Part shown: positions 17,041 to 25,849 of the stretch, piece by piece | How positions within the stretch are numbered: position 1 is the stretch's first letter | Layout of the letters: every line of letters begins with the position of its first letter | Made by a program: the position numbers and the translations under genes | Origin: Prevotella sp. UBA2742 | GTDB lineage: Bacteria > Bacteroidota > Bacteroidia > Bacteroidales > Bacteroidaceae | NCBI GenBank assembly: GCA_002353485.1 | Contig: DEJS01000019.1 | Location: forward strand, 67,427 to 131,426 | DNA: 64,000 bases | Reading direction: 5' to 3' | The notes under the pieces: generated by a model | What the model was told of the DNA's origin: nothing | The model's input: only the letters and a program-made list of their open reading frames with translations | The model's database searches: none

Positions 17041-18291
17041 ATGATGACCGTATTGTATGTGATATTGGCCCTTGTCGTGGGGGCGGTGGTGGCCTATGTG
17101 CTCATGGACCGCCGTATGGACGTGGTACGCATAGAGAGCGCCAAGAAGGACGTGCAGCTGGAGCACCTGCGGCAGCAGGTGGCCGACGCCCGCGGCGAGA
17201 AGCAGGAGGAGCAGCAGCGCCGTGACGCGCAGTTTATGAACATGGCCCAGCAGGTGCTGGAACAAAGCGCGTCGAAGCTGAAGGAGGAGAACAAGGAGAC
17301 CATGGCCGGCGTGACGGCACCGCTGAAAGAAGCTATCTCAGAGATGCGGCGCGCCATCAGCGAGAATACGAAGGACCACACGGCGCAGACGGCGTCGCTG
17401 AAGGAACAGCTGCGGCTGATGATGGAAACGGGCCGCGAGATGAGCGAGAAGGCCGAAGGACTGGCCAACGTGCTGCGCCGCGACAACAAGGTAAGCGGAA
17501 ACATGGGCGAGATCATACTGGGCGACCTGCTGGCCTCGCAGGGACTGACCGAGGGCATACACTACGAGGTGCAGGCCCGGTTGCGCGACGAGCAGGGACG
17601 TCCGCTGAAGAACGACGAGACGGGACGCGAGATGCAGCCCGACGTCATTCTGCACTACCCGCAGGGGCAGGACGTCATCATCGACTCGAAGGTGTCGCTG
17701 GTGGCCTATCAGCGCTACGCCAATGCCGAGGATGCGGACGAGAAGGAACGGGCGCTGCAGGAGCACATCAGGAGCGTGCGCCAGCACGTCACCGAGCTGG
17801 CACGGAAGGACTACTCGAAGTATATCAAGGCGCCGCGCGAGGCCGTCGACTTCGTCATCATGTTCGTGCCCTTCGAGTCGTCGCTGCAGCTGGCACTGGT
17901 CAACGACCCGTCGCTGTGGCGCGAGGCTTTCGAACGGAAGGTGTTCATCACAGGTGAGCAGAACCTGCTGGGCATTCTGCACATGATACATCTGGCCTGG
18001 GTGCAGAATCAGCAGGCCGAGAACCAAGAGAAGGTGTTCGGGGTGGCAGAGCAGTTGCTGGACCGCCTGGGTGACTTCATCCTGCGCTATCAGAAGGTGG
18101 GCGAGCAGATAGAACAGGTGCGTAAGGTGTACGACCTGTCGACAAACAAGCTGAACGAAGGGCGGCAGAGCGTGCTGCAGAAGGCCAACGAGCTGAAGAC
18201 CCTGGGAGCGAAGGAGAATCCGAACAGGAGAATCCCCTCGGTGGTTGACTCGAACATAGGCATTGGGGCAGAGCATGATCTATCTGAATGA
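17041..18291 (+). CDS. rmuC: DNA recombination protein RmuC
   Basis: The 416-aa protein has one N-terminal membrane helix (residues 4-22) and a long coiled coil to about residue 160. The RmuC nuclease-like domain follows, with NVLRRDNKVSGNMGEIILGD, QPDVILHYPQGQDVIIDSKVSL and FVPFESSLQLAL. RmuC limits inversions and is related to PD-(D/E)XK nucleases; the D...DSK pair is visible. The start is 17041 or 17044 (MMTVLYV); longer in-frame starts fall inside the promoter. The next gene overlaps its end by 17 bp. Confidence 0.93.
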   Translation: MMTVLYVILALVVGAVVAYVLMDRRMDVVRIESAKKDVQLEHLRQQVADARGEKQEEQQRRDAQFMNMAQQVLEQSASKLKEENKETMAGVTAPLKEAISEMRRAISENTKDHTAQTASLKEQLRLMMETGREMSEKAEGLANVLRRDNKVSGNMGEIILGDLLASQGLTEGIHYEVQARLRDEQGRPLKNDETGREMQPDVILHYPQGQDVIIDSKVSLVAYQRYANAEDADEKERALQEHIRSVRQHVTELARKDYSKYIKAPREAVDFVIMFVPFESSLQLALVNDPSLWREAFERKVFITGEQNLLGILHMIHLAWVQNQQAENQEKVFGVAEQLLDRLGDFILRYQKVGEQIEQVRKVYDLSTNKLNEGRQSVLQKANELKTLGAKENPNRRIPSVVDSNIGIGAEHDLSE

Positions 18292-18841
18292 CGACATAGC
18301 AGGCTTCGATCTGGAGAGGGCGCTGCCCCTGCTGTCGGACCAGCGCCGGGAGCAGGCGCTGAAGTTCAGGTACGAGCTGGGGCGCAAGACGTCGGCCATG
18401 GCCTACCTTCTGCTGTGCGAGGGCCTGCGGCAGGAGTACGGCATCACGGAGCGTCCGCTGTTTGAATATGGCGAGCACGGCAAGCCCAGCATCGTAGGAC
18501 ATCCGGAGATACACTTCAACCTGAGTCACTGCCGCGAGGCGGTGGTGTGCGCGGTGAGCGACAGGCCCGTGGGCGTGGACGTGGAGTGTTTCAGGGAATA
18601 CAAGGAAAGTCTGGTGCGCTACACAATGAACGATGAGGAGGTGGAGCGCATTGTGCACGCCGAACGGCCTGAGGAGGAGTTCATACGCCTGTGGACCATG
18701 AAAGAGGCCAAGGTGAAGCTGACGGGACAGGGCATCAGCGACGACATGAAGCGGGTGCTGGACGGCCGGGAGACCTTCAGGACAGTGGTGAACGAAAAAA
18801 AAGGCTACGTTTATAGTGCGATATATGAGAAAAATGTGTAA
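18275..18841 (+). CDS. 4'-phosphopantetheinyl transferase (Sfp type)
   Basis: This 188-aa enzyme transfers phosphopantetheine from CoA to carrier proteins. It has the Sfp/HetI motifs GKPSI, FNLSHC, VGVDVE and WTMKEAKVKLTGQG, with the Mg-binding D and E and the catalytic Lys in place. The ATG at 18275 is preferred over an upstream TTG at 18263. It lies within rmuC, so translation is probably coupled. Whether it serves fatty-acid ACP or a secondary-metabolite carrier cannot be told; no synthase is nearby. Confidence 0.9.
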   Translation: MIYLNDDIAGFDLERALPLLSDQRREQALKFRYELGRKTSAMAYLLLCEGLRQEYGITERPLFEYGEHGKPSIVGHPEIHFNLSHCREAVVCAVSDRPVGVDVECFREYKESLVRYTMNDEEVERIVHAERPEEEFIRLWTMKEAKVKLTGQGISDDMKRVLDGRETFRTVVNEKKGYVYSAIYEKNV

Positions 18842-18846
18842 CTTTG
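18839..18846 (+). promoter_or_regulatory. Promoter -7 box for the zinc metallopeptidase gene
   Basis: TAACTTTG overlaps the stop codon of the preceding transferase gene and lies 26 bp before the next ATG. Confidence 0.6.
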
Positions 18847-18872
18847 CAGACAGTAATTAAAGACGATAAGTT

Positions 18873-19760
18873 ATGAAATTAGACGGAAGACGCGAAAGCT
18901 CGAATGTGGAAGACCGCCGCGGTATGGGTGGTGGCGCAAAGGCCGGTCTGGGCATCGGCGGTATTATTGTAGTGGCCTTGATGGCCTGGATGTCGGGTGG
19001 CAACCCGCTGGAAGCCGTGGTGCAGACGGTACAGCAGAACGGCGGGCTGGGCTCGCTGACGGGTACCAATACCGAGGTGAACGAGGGACAGCGCGAGTTT
19101 ACTGAGGAGGAACAGGCGCTGGCGAAGTTCTCGACACAGATTCTGGCCGGCACGGAGGACGTGTGGTCAGAGATTTTCCGCCAGCAGGGAGCGCAGTATC
19201 AGAACCCGACGATGGTGCTCTATACCGACGGCACACAGACGGCCTGCGGACAGGGCTCGGCGGCAATGGGGCCCTTCTACTGCTCGGGCGACCAGAAGCT
19301 GTATATCGACCTCTCGTTCTTTACGACGATGAAGAAGCAGCTGGGCGCTGACGGTGACTTTGCATACGCCTACGTGATAGCACACGAGGTGGGGCACCAC
19401 GTGGAGTACCTAACGGGTACGCTGCAGAAGGTGCATGAGCAGATGGCCCGTCTCAGCCAGACAGAGGCCAACAAGCTGAGCGTGCGACTGGAGCTGCTGG
19501 CCGACTTCTATGCCGGTGTGTGGGCTCACCACGACAACAAGCGCTTCGGCTCGCTGGAGGACGGTGACATTGAGGAGGCCATCAACTGTGCGCAGAAGAT
19601 AGGCGACGACTATCTGCAGACGAAGGCACGCGGTTATGCCGTGCCGGAGTCGTTCAACCACGGCACGTCGAAGCAGCGTATGAAATGGTTTAAGCTGGGC
19701 CTGCAGACGGGCGACATCTCGAAGGGTACTACCTTCCAGTGCTCGGACGCAGAGCTGTAA
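18873..19760 (+). CDS. Neutral zinc metallopeptidase, YpfJ family
   Basis: The 295-aa protein has a polar N-terminus (KLDGRRESSNVEDRRGMGGG), one membrane helix (residues 28-46), and a zincin domain with HEVGHHVEYL at the catalytic HExxH. The third ligand is probably in the ELLADFYAG segment. This matches the YpfJ/putative neutral zinc metallopeptidase family (about 290 aa), inner-membrane anchored with the catalytic part outside. Its physiological substrate is unknown. It faces the HerA-like gene tail to tail across a hairpin. Confidence 0.9.
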   Translation: MKLDGRRESSNVEDRRGMGGGAKAGLGIGGIIVVALMAWMSGGNPLEAVVQTVQQNGGLGSLTGTNTEVNEGQREFTEEEQALAKFSTQILAGTEDVWSEIFRQQGAQYQNPTMVLYTDGTQTACGQGSAAMGPFYCSGDQKLYIDLSFFTTMKKQLGADGDFAYAYVIAHEVGHHVEYLTGTLQKVHEQMARLSQTEANKLSVRLELLADFYAGVWAHHDNKRFGSLEDGDIEEAINCAQKIGDDYLQTKARGYAVPESFNHGTSKQRMKWFKLGLQTGDISKGTTFQCSDAEL

Positions 19761-19764
19761 CAAA

Positions 19765-19855
19765 TGAAGAATAAAGAATGAAGAGTGAAGAATTTCCTAC
19801 CGGACTTCAATGGCGGTAGCAAATTCTTCACTCTTCACTTTTCACTCTTCACTTA
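19765..19855. repeat. Heptamer-repeat hairpin between convergent genes (bidirectional terminator)
   Basis: Two 16-bp arms (19780-19795 and 19821-19836) are perfect inverted copies. A second inner stem, CTACCG/CGGTAG, sits inside them. Each arm is part of a period-7 repeat (AATGAAG AATAAAG AATGAAG AGTGAAG on the left, ACTCTTC on the right). Position between convergent stops suggests it ends transcription both ways. Confidence 0.7.
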
Positions 19856-21447
19856 ATAAGGTTTCCCAGGATGTCGCGGGTGAGCTCCTTGGTGATGGTG
19901 CGGGTGGCTGCCGAGGTGGCATTCTTTACGACGCGCTCCTTGGCCGAGGTGCGGCTCTTTGACTTCTTGCCGCTGACCTTCTCGCTGACCCAGGCGCCAA
20001 GGATGGTGGCCAGGGTGGAGGTGACGGCCGTCATGATGGCCTTCAGCACCTTCGACATCATGCCGGGCTTCTTCTTCTCTTCCTTCTCGGTGGGCTCAGT
20101 GGGTTCGGTGGGTGTCGTGGCTTCTGCCTCGGCAAGTTGGCGCTCGGCTTCTTGCATCAGTACTTCGAAGGCACTCTCGCGGTCGACGGGCGTGTCGTAC
20201 TTGCCGTAGATGTCGCTCTGCTTGATGAGGTCAAGGCGCTGGCCCTCGCTGATGGCTCCTATCTGCGACAGCGGGAAGAGTACCTTGGCGCGCTCAACGA
20301 CGCTGGGAGCACCCTTCTCGTCAAGGAAGGAGACGAGGGCTTCGCCGGTTTCGAGGTTCATAATGGCCTCGTCGGTCTTGAAGTCGGGATTGGCACGGAA
20401 GGTGTCGGCAGCGGTCTTGACGGCTTTCTGGTCTTTCGGCGTGTAGGCACGAAGGGCGTGCTGTACGCGGTTGCCTAACTGACCGAGGATGTTCTCGGGA
20501 ATGTCCGTAGGGCTCTGCGTGATGAAGTAGATGCCCACGCCCTTTGAGCGGATGAGGCGGATGACCTGTTCTATCTTGTCAAGCAGGGCTTTCGAGGTGT
20601 CGGTGAACAGCATGTGGGCCTCGTCGAAGAAGAAAACCAGCTTGGGCTGGGGCAGGTCGCCCACCTCGGGCAGGGTGGAGTAGAGCTCGCTGAGCAGCCA
20701 GAGCAGGAAGGTGGAGTAGAGCTTGGGCTGCAGCATCAGGCGGTCGGCGGCCAGGACGTTCATTATACCCTTGCGGCCTGAGGCTGCGGTACTGTCGGGC
20801 ACCGTCTGCAGCAGGTCCATGATGTCGAAGGCGGGCTCGCCGAAGAAACGGTCGGCTCCTTGTTGTTCCAGCTGCAGCAGGGCGCGCTGGATGGCACCAA
20901 TGGTCTGGACGGAGATGTTGCCATACTTCGTCGTGTATTGCTTGGCGTTCTTGGACACCCAGTCAAGCATGGAGCGCAGGTCCTTGATGTCGATGAGCAG
21001 CAGTCCGCGCTCGTCGGCGATGCGGAAGACGATGTTGAGCACGCCGTCCTGTGTGTCGTTCAGCGACATGAGGCGTGAGAGCAGTTGCGGACCCATCTGT
21101 GAGATGGTGGCACGCATGGGGTGACCCTGTTCGCCATAGACGTCGAAGAAACGCACGGGGCAGGCCTGGAACTCTGGGCTTTCGAGGCCGAACTCTGGCA
21201 GGCGCTTCTCGATGAAACCCGACATCTTGCCTGGCTGTGAGATGCCTGACAGGTCGCCCTTCATGTCGGCCATGAAGCAGGGAACACCGGCCTGACAGAA
21301 GGTCTCGGCCATCACCTGAAGGGTGACGGTCTTACCCGTGCCGGTAGCACCGGCTATCAGTCCGTGGCGGTTGGCCATCTTACCTTGGATGGAAAGCGCT
21401 CCGTTGGAGCAGTGGGCAATGTAAAAGCCCCGTTCTTTGTCGTACAT
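19849..21447 (-). CDS. HerA-like ATPase (DUF853 / YjgR family)
   Basis: The 532-aa cytosolic ATPase has Walker A GATGTGKTVTLQ near residue 34, Walker B KLVFFFDEAHMLF, an arginine-rich sensor region (RLIRSKGVGIYFITQSP) and the DUF853 core. The C-terminus is Thr/Glu/Lys-rich, with hydrophobic stretches (VTSTLATILGAWVSE). The family is related to HerA/FtsK translocases and its role is unsettled. No nuclease gene (NurA) or anti-phage partner is adjacent, so I do not call it a defence gene. Confidence 0.85.
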   Translation of the reverse strand: MYDKERGFYIAHCSNGALSIQGKMANRHGLIAGATGTGKTVTLQVMAETFCQAGVPCFMADMKGDLSGISQPGKMSGFIEKRLPEFGLESPEFQACPVRFFDVYGEQGHPMRATISQMGPQLLSRLMSLNDTQDGVLNIVFRIADERGLLLIDIKDLRSMLDWVSKNAKQYTTKYGNISVQTIGAIQRALLQLEQQGADRFFGEPAFDIMDLLQTVPDSTAASGRKGIMNVLAADRLMLQPKLYSTFLLWLLSELYSTLPEVGDLPQPKLVFFFDEAHMLFTDTSKALLDKIEQVIRLIRSKGVGIYFITQSPTDIPENILGQLGNRVQHALRAYTPKDQKAVKTAADTFRANPDFKTDEAIMNLETGEALVSFLDEKGAPSVVERAKVLFPLSQIGAISEGQRLDLIKQSDIYGKYDTPVDRESAFEVLMQEAERQLAEAEATTPTEPTEPTEKEEKKKPGMMSKVLKAIMTAVTSTLATILGAWVSEKVSGKKSKSRTSAKERVVKNATSAATRTITKELTRDILGNLIK

Positions 21448-21475
21448 AATCTGGAAAGGTTTTGTTATTTTTCGG

Positions 21476-21483
21476 CAAAGATA
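21476..21483 (-). promoter_or_regulatory. Promoter -7 box of the HerA-like gene
   Basis: Minus-strand TATCTTTG preceded by ATTTCG, about 29 bp before the ATG. Confidence 0.65.
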
Positions 21484-21527
21484 CGAAATTATTCACAATC
21501 TGCTGCGCTTTATTGGTAATTATTTCG

Positions 21528-21535
21528 TACCTTTG
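21528..21535 (+). promoter_or_regulatory. Promoter -7 box of the thioredoxin-hydrolase gene
   Basis: TACCTTTG preceded by ATTTCG, 22 bp before the ATG at 21558; divergent to the HerA-like promoter. Confidence 0.65.
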
Positions 21536-21557
21536 GGCAAAAATTGTACGATTACTT

Positions 21558-22865
21558 ATGAAGAAACTCATGTTTTTTGTCTTGCTGGTGGCGGCAACCA
21601 CGGCAAAGGCACAGTTCGGACCCGAGCCGGACTTTGACGCGAAGTATGCAACGGAATTGGTGAAGGCGGGCACGCAGGCTCCCGACTTCAAGATGAAGAC
21701 TATTGACGGTAAGACGTTCCAGCTGTCAAAGTTGAAGGGGCGTACCGTGGTATTGGACTTCTGGGCTTCGTGGTGTCCTGACTGCAGGAAGGATGCTCCG
21801 GAGGTGGTGCGTATGCAGCAGGAATACGGTCCGCAGGGAGTGGAGTTCGTGGGTGTGTCGATGGATACCGATGTGGAGGCTTGGCGTAAGGCGTGTGAGA
21901 AGTATGGTATCAGGTACACGCAGGTGTCGGAGCTGAAGAAGTTTAAGGAGACGGATATTGCCAAGGCGTACGGCGTGAGGTGGATTCCCTCGATGGTGGT
22001 TATCGACAGGGAAGGCAAGGTGGCGCTGTCGACGGTGCTGACCTACAAGGTAGACAAATACCTGAAGGAGCTGCGCCCCACGGGCTTTAAGCCCCAGCAT
22101 GAGCGTGTCACCATTGACGGCGACCACGGACGGCTGGCCGCCATCATTCAGAAGCCTGAGCTGAAGCAGGGCGAGCAATGCCCGATGGTGGTGTTCTGTC
22201 ATGGATTCGGTGGCAGGAAGGAGGGTGCGCTGTTTGAGCTTATCACCGACTCGCTGCAAAAGCATGGCGTCGCAAGCATCCGCTTTGACTTTAACGCTCA
22301 TGGTGAGAGTGAGGGTAAGTTTGAGGATATGACGGTGCCCAACGAGATAGTGGACGCGAAGAAGGTGGTGGAGTATGTGCGCGACTTGCGCTACGTGTCG
22401 AAGGTGGCCCTGGTGGGCCATTCGCAGGGTGGCGTGGTAGCCGCCATGACGGCAGGTGAGCTTGCTGAGGCTGGTGAGAGCGTTGCTGCTGTTGCCTTGA
22501 TGGCTCCTGCTGCCGTCTTGCGCGACGATGCCATTCGCGGGTCGACGTTTGGTAAGCAGTATAACCCGCTGGACCCGCCGGAGTATGTAGAGCTGTGGGG
22601 ACCTGGGCAGCACCTGGGACGTAATTATATCAAGTCAGCCTTCTCGCTGCCCATATATGAGACGGCTGCTAAGTATCAGGGACCAGCCTTTGTCATTCAT
22701 GGCAATGCCGACCGTGTGGTGCCTTACACCTACGGGTTGCGCTTCCACCAGCAATGGAAGGGCTCGGAGTTTGTCATGCAGGAATACTTCGACCACGGGT
22801 TCTCGCAGAACGTTTATCGTACTACCGACTACGTTACCGATTTTCTTTTGAGAACGCTGAAATAA
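21558..22865 (+). CDS. Exported thioredoxin-alpha/beta-hydrolase fusion
   Basis: The 435-aa protein joins two enzymes. Residues 1-19 are a signal peptide (MKKLMFFVLLVAATTAKAQ). Residues 30-165 are a TlpA/ResA-like thioredoxin fold with the redox motif WASWCPDCRK and the cis-proline RWIPSMVVID. Residues 170-435 are an esterase-type alpha/beta hydrolase with VFCHGFGG (oxyanion), GHSQGG (nucleophile Ser), HGNADRVVP (Asp) and EYFDHGF (His), so both active sites look complete. The hydrolase part resembles cinnamoyl/feruloyl esterases of rumen bacteria, but substrate is inference. The frame also opens at a TTG at 21462, which predates the promoter and is rejected. Confidence 0.88.
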   Translation: MKKLMFFVLLVAATTAKAQFGPEPDFDAKYATELVKAGTQAPDFKMKTIDGKTFQLSKLKGRTVVLDFWASWCPDCRKDAPEVVRMQQEYGPQGVEFVGVSMDTDVEAWRKACEKYGIRYTQVSELKKFKETDIAKAYGVRWIPSMVVIDREGKVALSTVLTYKVDKYLKELRPTGFKPQHERVTIDGDHGRLAAIIQKPELKQGEQCPMVVFCHGFGGRKEGALFELITDSLQKHGVASIRFDFNAHGESEGKFEDMTVPNEIVDAKKVVEYVRDLRYVSKVALVGHSQGGVVAAMTAGELAEAGESVAAVALMAPAAVLRDDAIRGSTFGKQYNPLDPPEYVELWGPGQHLGRNYIKSAFSLPIYETAAKYQGPAFVIHGNADRVVPYTYGLRFHQQWKGSEFVMQEYFDHGFSQNVYRTTDYVTDFLLRTLK

Positions 22866-22868
22866 ACA

Positions 22869-22891
22869 AGGGGCTTCAGAACGAAGCCCTT
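22869..22891 (+). terminator. Terminator after the thioredoxin-hydrolase gene
   Basis: A 9-bp stem (AGGGGCTTC/GAAGCCCTT, one wobble) with loop AGAAC, followed by TTGTTGGTGTTT, lies 3 bp after the stop. Confidence 0.8.
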
Positions 22892-22931
22892 TGTTGGTGT
22901 TTATTGGTCTACAGGTATAATGGTCTTATTC

Positions 22932-25637
22932 CTATAGGTTTGCCAATTCAATCACTTTGTCTATGGCAGCGGTGAGCCCTTCGGGGTTTTTACCGCCGGC
23001 CTGGGCATAGTGGGGCTGACCTCCACCGCCGCCCTGGATGAGTTTGGCAGCCTCGCGAATCATCTGACCGGCATTCAGCTGGTGGTCGTTCACAAGGTCG
23101 TCGCTCATCATGATGGTAAGCATGGGCTTGTCCTGGAACTTGGAGCCGATGACGCAGAGCAGCGGAGCTTCGACGGCAGCACGCAGCTGGAAGACGAGGT
23201 CCTTGACCTGGGCGGGCTGGGCCTCGATGACGCGCGTAATGACGTTGACGCCGTTCTGGGTGTGAATCTCGGTCAGCAGGTATTGCTTCATGCGCTCCAC
23301 GGCCTGAGCCTGGAACTGCTCTATCTCCTTCTTCATCGTGTCGTGCTCGCTGACGAACTTCTGAATGGCACCTTCCAGGTCCTTGGCATTGTTGAAGAAT
23401 GCACGGACGGCCTTCAGGTGGTCCTCCATGGCGTACAGCAGGTCCTCGCATTCGCGGCCTGTCTTGGCCTCGATACGACGGATGCCGGCTGCCACACTGC
23501 TCTCTGAGATAATCTTGAAGAAGCCGATGCGGCCCGTGCTGGAAGCATGGATACCACCGCAGAACTCGCATGACGGACCGAAACGTACCACGCGCACCTT
23601 GTCGCCGTACTTCTCGCCAAAGAGGGCAATGGCACCTAACTTCTTGGCTTCGTCGAAGGGCACGTCGCGGTGCTCGTCGAGGGGAATGTCCTGACGAATC
23701 ATGTCGTTCACCATGCGCTCTACCTGGCGTAGTTCTTCATCGGTTACTTTCTGGAAATGAGAGAAGTCAAAGCGTAGTGTGTCGGGCGAGACGAATGAGC
23801 CCTTCTGCTCTACATGGTCGCCTAAGACCTGCTTCAGGGCATAGTCCAGCAGGTGGGTGGCTGTATGATTGGCGGCCGAGCTGGCGCGTTTGTCGGTGTC
23901 TACACAGGCCATGAACTCAGCTGAGGGGTCTTTGGGCAGTTGCTTGACGATATGGACAGACTGGTTGTTCTCGCGCTTGGTGTCGATAATTTCGATGGTT
24001 TCGTTCTCGTTTACCAGTACGCCCTGGTCGCCTACCTGGCCGCCCATCTCGCCATAGAACGGCGTGTTGTCGAGCACCAGCTCGTAGAATTCGGCTTTCT
24101 TCTGAGTGACTTTGCGGTAGCGCAGGATGTGGCAACTGTATTCGGTGTAGTCGTAGCCCACGAACTGCTGTTCTCTCTGCGAGAGTGTGGCGTTGCAATC
24201 AGTGCCAGTGGCAGAATCGCCGGCCACGGTGACCCAGTCGCTGTTCTCTACCTGGGCGGCGTTACGGGCGCGCTCCTTCTGCTTCTGCATCTCGACGTTG
24301 AACTGTTGCTCGTCTACCGTAAAGCCGTTCTCGCGGCAGATAAGCTCTGTCAGGTCGAGGGGGAAACCGTAGGTGTCGAACAGACGGAAGGCCTGTACGC
24401 CGTCCAGTTCTGTCTTGCCTTGGGCCTTCAGGTCGGCCATGGCCTTGTCGAGCATGGAGATACCCTTGTCCAGGGTGCGCAGGAATGAGTCTTCCTCTTC
24501 TTTGATGACCTTGGTGATGAGCATCTGCTGGGCCTTCAGCTCGGGGAAGGCGTCGCCCATCTCGTGGACCAGTGTGGGTACGAGCTTATAGAGGAATCCG
24601 TCCTTCTGGTTGAGGAACGTGTAGGCATAGCGTACGGCACGGCGCAGGATGCGACGGATGACGTAGCCGGCCTTGGCATTCGAGGGCAGCTGGCCGTCGG
24701 CAATGGAGAAGCTGACGGCGCGCAGGTGGTCGGCACAGACGCGCATGGCGACGTTGATGTCGTTCTGAGTATCCGAGTTACTCTGAGTACTCTGGCTCTC
24801 TTCCTCGGAGGTTGTATATTTCAGTCCGGTAATCTGCTCCTCGGCCTTGATGATGGGCTGGAAGACGTCGGTGTCGTAGTTGGAGTGCTTGCCCTGCAGC
24901 ATGCGCACCAGACGCTCGAAACCCATGCCGGTGTCGATGACATTCATGGACAGTTTCTCCAGTGTGCCGTCGGCCTTGCGGTTATACTGCATGAACACGA
25001 GGTTCCATATCTCGATGACCTGCGGGTGATCCTTGTTGACCAGTTCACGTCCCGTGGGGCCGTTCTTCTTCTCCTCCTCGGTACGTGAGTCGACGTGTAT
25101 CTCTGAGCACGGACCGCAGGGCCCCGTGTCGCCCATCTCCCAGAAGTTGTCGTGCTTGTTGCCGTTGATGATGTGGTCGGCAGGGACGTGCTTGAGCCAG
25201 TAGCCGGCGGCTTCGTCGTCGCGCTCCAAGCCTTCGGAGGGGTCACCCTCGAAGACGGTGACATAGAGATCCTTGGGGTCGAGCTTCAGCACATCGACCA
25301 GGTATTCCCATGCCATGTCGATGGCACCCTCCTTGAAGTAGTCGCCGAACGACCAGTTGCCCAGCATCTCGAACATGGTGTGGTGGTAGGTGTCGTGGCC
25401 TACCTCTTCCAGGTCGTTGTGCTTACCGCTGACGCGCAGACACTTCTGGGTGTCGGCACGCCGGCGCGGCTCGGGGTCGCGTGTACCTAATATGATATCC
25501 TTCCACTGGTTCATGCCCGCGTTGGTGAACATCAGCGTGGGGTCGTCCTTGATGACCATCGGTGCAGAGGGCACGATGGCATGTTGCTTCGACTCGAAGA
25601 ACTTCTTGAATGAGTCGCGAATCTCGTTGGCTGTCAT
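22932..25637 (-). CDS. alaS: Alanyl-tRNA synthetase
   Basis: AlaS charges tRNA-Ala. The class II catalytic domain starts near residue 1, with SAPMVIKDDPTLMFTNAGMN, and carries the tRNA-recognition arm. The editing domain has HTATH and the distal CEFCGGIHASST zinc ligands. The C-terminal DHHA1 part ends with GGGGGQPHYAQAGG. The 901-aa length is slightly above average. A Ser/Gln/Glu-rich insertion (TSEEESQSTQSNSD) near residue 290 interrupts the linker before DINVAMRVCADHLRA; it is likely a surface loop. Confidence 0.97.
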   Translation of the reverse strand: MTANEIRDSFKKFFESKQHAIVPSAPMVIKDDPTLMFTNAGMNQWKDIILGTRDPEPRRRADTQKCLRVSGKHNDLEEVGHDTYHHTMFEMLGNWSFGDYFKEGAIDMAWEYLVDVLKLDPKDLYVTVFEGDPSEGLERDDEAAGYWLKHVPADHIINGNKHDNFWEMGDTGPCGPCSEIHVDSRTEEEKKNGPTGRELVNKDHPQVIEIWNLVFMQYNRKADGTLEKLSMNVIDTGMGFERLVRMLQGKHSNYDTDVFQPIIKAEEQITGLKYTTSEEESQSTQSNSDTQNDINVAMRVCADHLRAVSFSIADGQLPSNAKAGYVIRRILRRAVRYAYTFLNQKDGFLYKLVPTLVHEMGDAFPELKAQQMLITKVIKEEEDSFLRTLDKGISMLDKAMADLKAQGKTELDGVQAFRLFDTYGFPLDLTELICRENGFTVDEQQFNVEMQKQKERARNAAQVENSDWVTVAGDSATGTDCNATLSQREQQFVGYDYTEYSCHILRYRKVTQKKAEFYELVLDNTPFYGEMGGQVGDQGVLVNENETIEIIDTKRENNQSVHIVKQLPKDPSAEFMACVDTDKRASSAANHTATHLLDYALKQVLGDHVEQKGSFVSPDTLRFDFSHFQKVTDEELRQVERMVNDMIRQDIPLDEHRDVPFDEAKKLGAIALFGEKYGDKVRVVRFGPSCEFCGGIHASSTGRIGFFKIISESSVAAGIRRIEAKTGRECEDLLYAMEDHLKAVRAFFNNAKDLEGAIQKFVSEHDTMKKEIEQFQAQAVERMKQYLLTEIHTQNGVNVITRVIEAQPAQVKDLVFQLRAAVEAPLLCVIGSKFQDKPMLTIMMSDDLVNDHQLNAGQMIREAAKLIQGGGGGQPHYAQAGGKNPEGLTAAIDKVIELANL

Positions 25638-25680
25638 TTCTCTTACTATTTTGACGATTTACTATTTACTCTTTGGGGTG

Positions 25681-25688
25681 CAAAGGTA
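25681..25688 (-). promoter_or_regulatory. alaS promoter -7 box
   Basis: Minus-strand TACCTTTG preceded by ATTTCG, 43 bp before the ATG. Confidence 0.65.
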
Positions 25689-25814
25689 CGAAATAAATAT
25701 GAATTACGCGTCATTCCGTTAGAATTATTTCGTCGCCTGCCCTGAATTTGCCGACAGTATGACGGGTGCTAAAAAATAATTGCCCAAGCATGTGGCGGAT
25801 TGTGAATTATTTCG

Positions 25815-25822
25815 TATCTTTG
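25815..25822 (+). promoter_or_regulatory. Promoter -7 box of the merR-type gene
   Basis: TATCTTTG preceded by ATTTCG, 27 bp before the ATG. Confidence 0.65.
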
Positions 25823-25849
25823 CAGCAACAAAATTAAAGAATCATCGTC

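Noticed and set aside
19849..21447. HerA-like ATPase as an anti-phage defence gene
   Set aside because: No nuclease, SIR2 or NurA partner is adjacent; the DUF853 form is widely distributed as a stand-alone gene.
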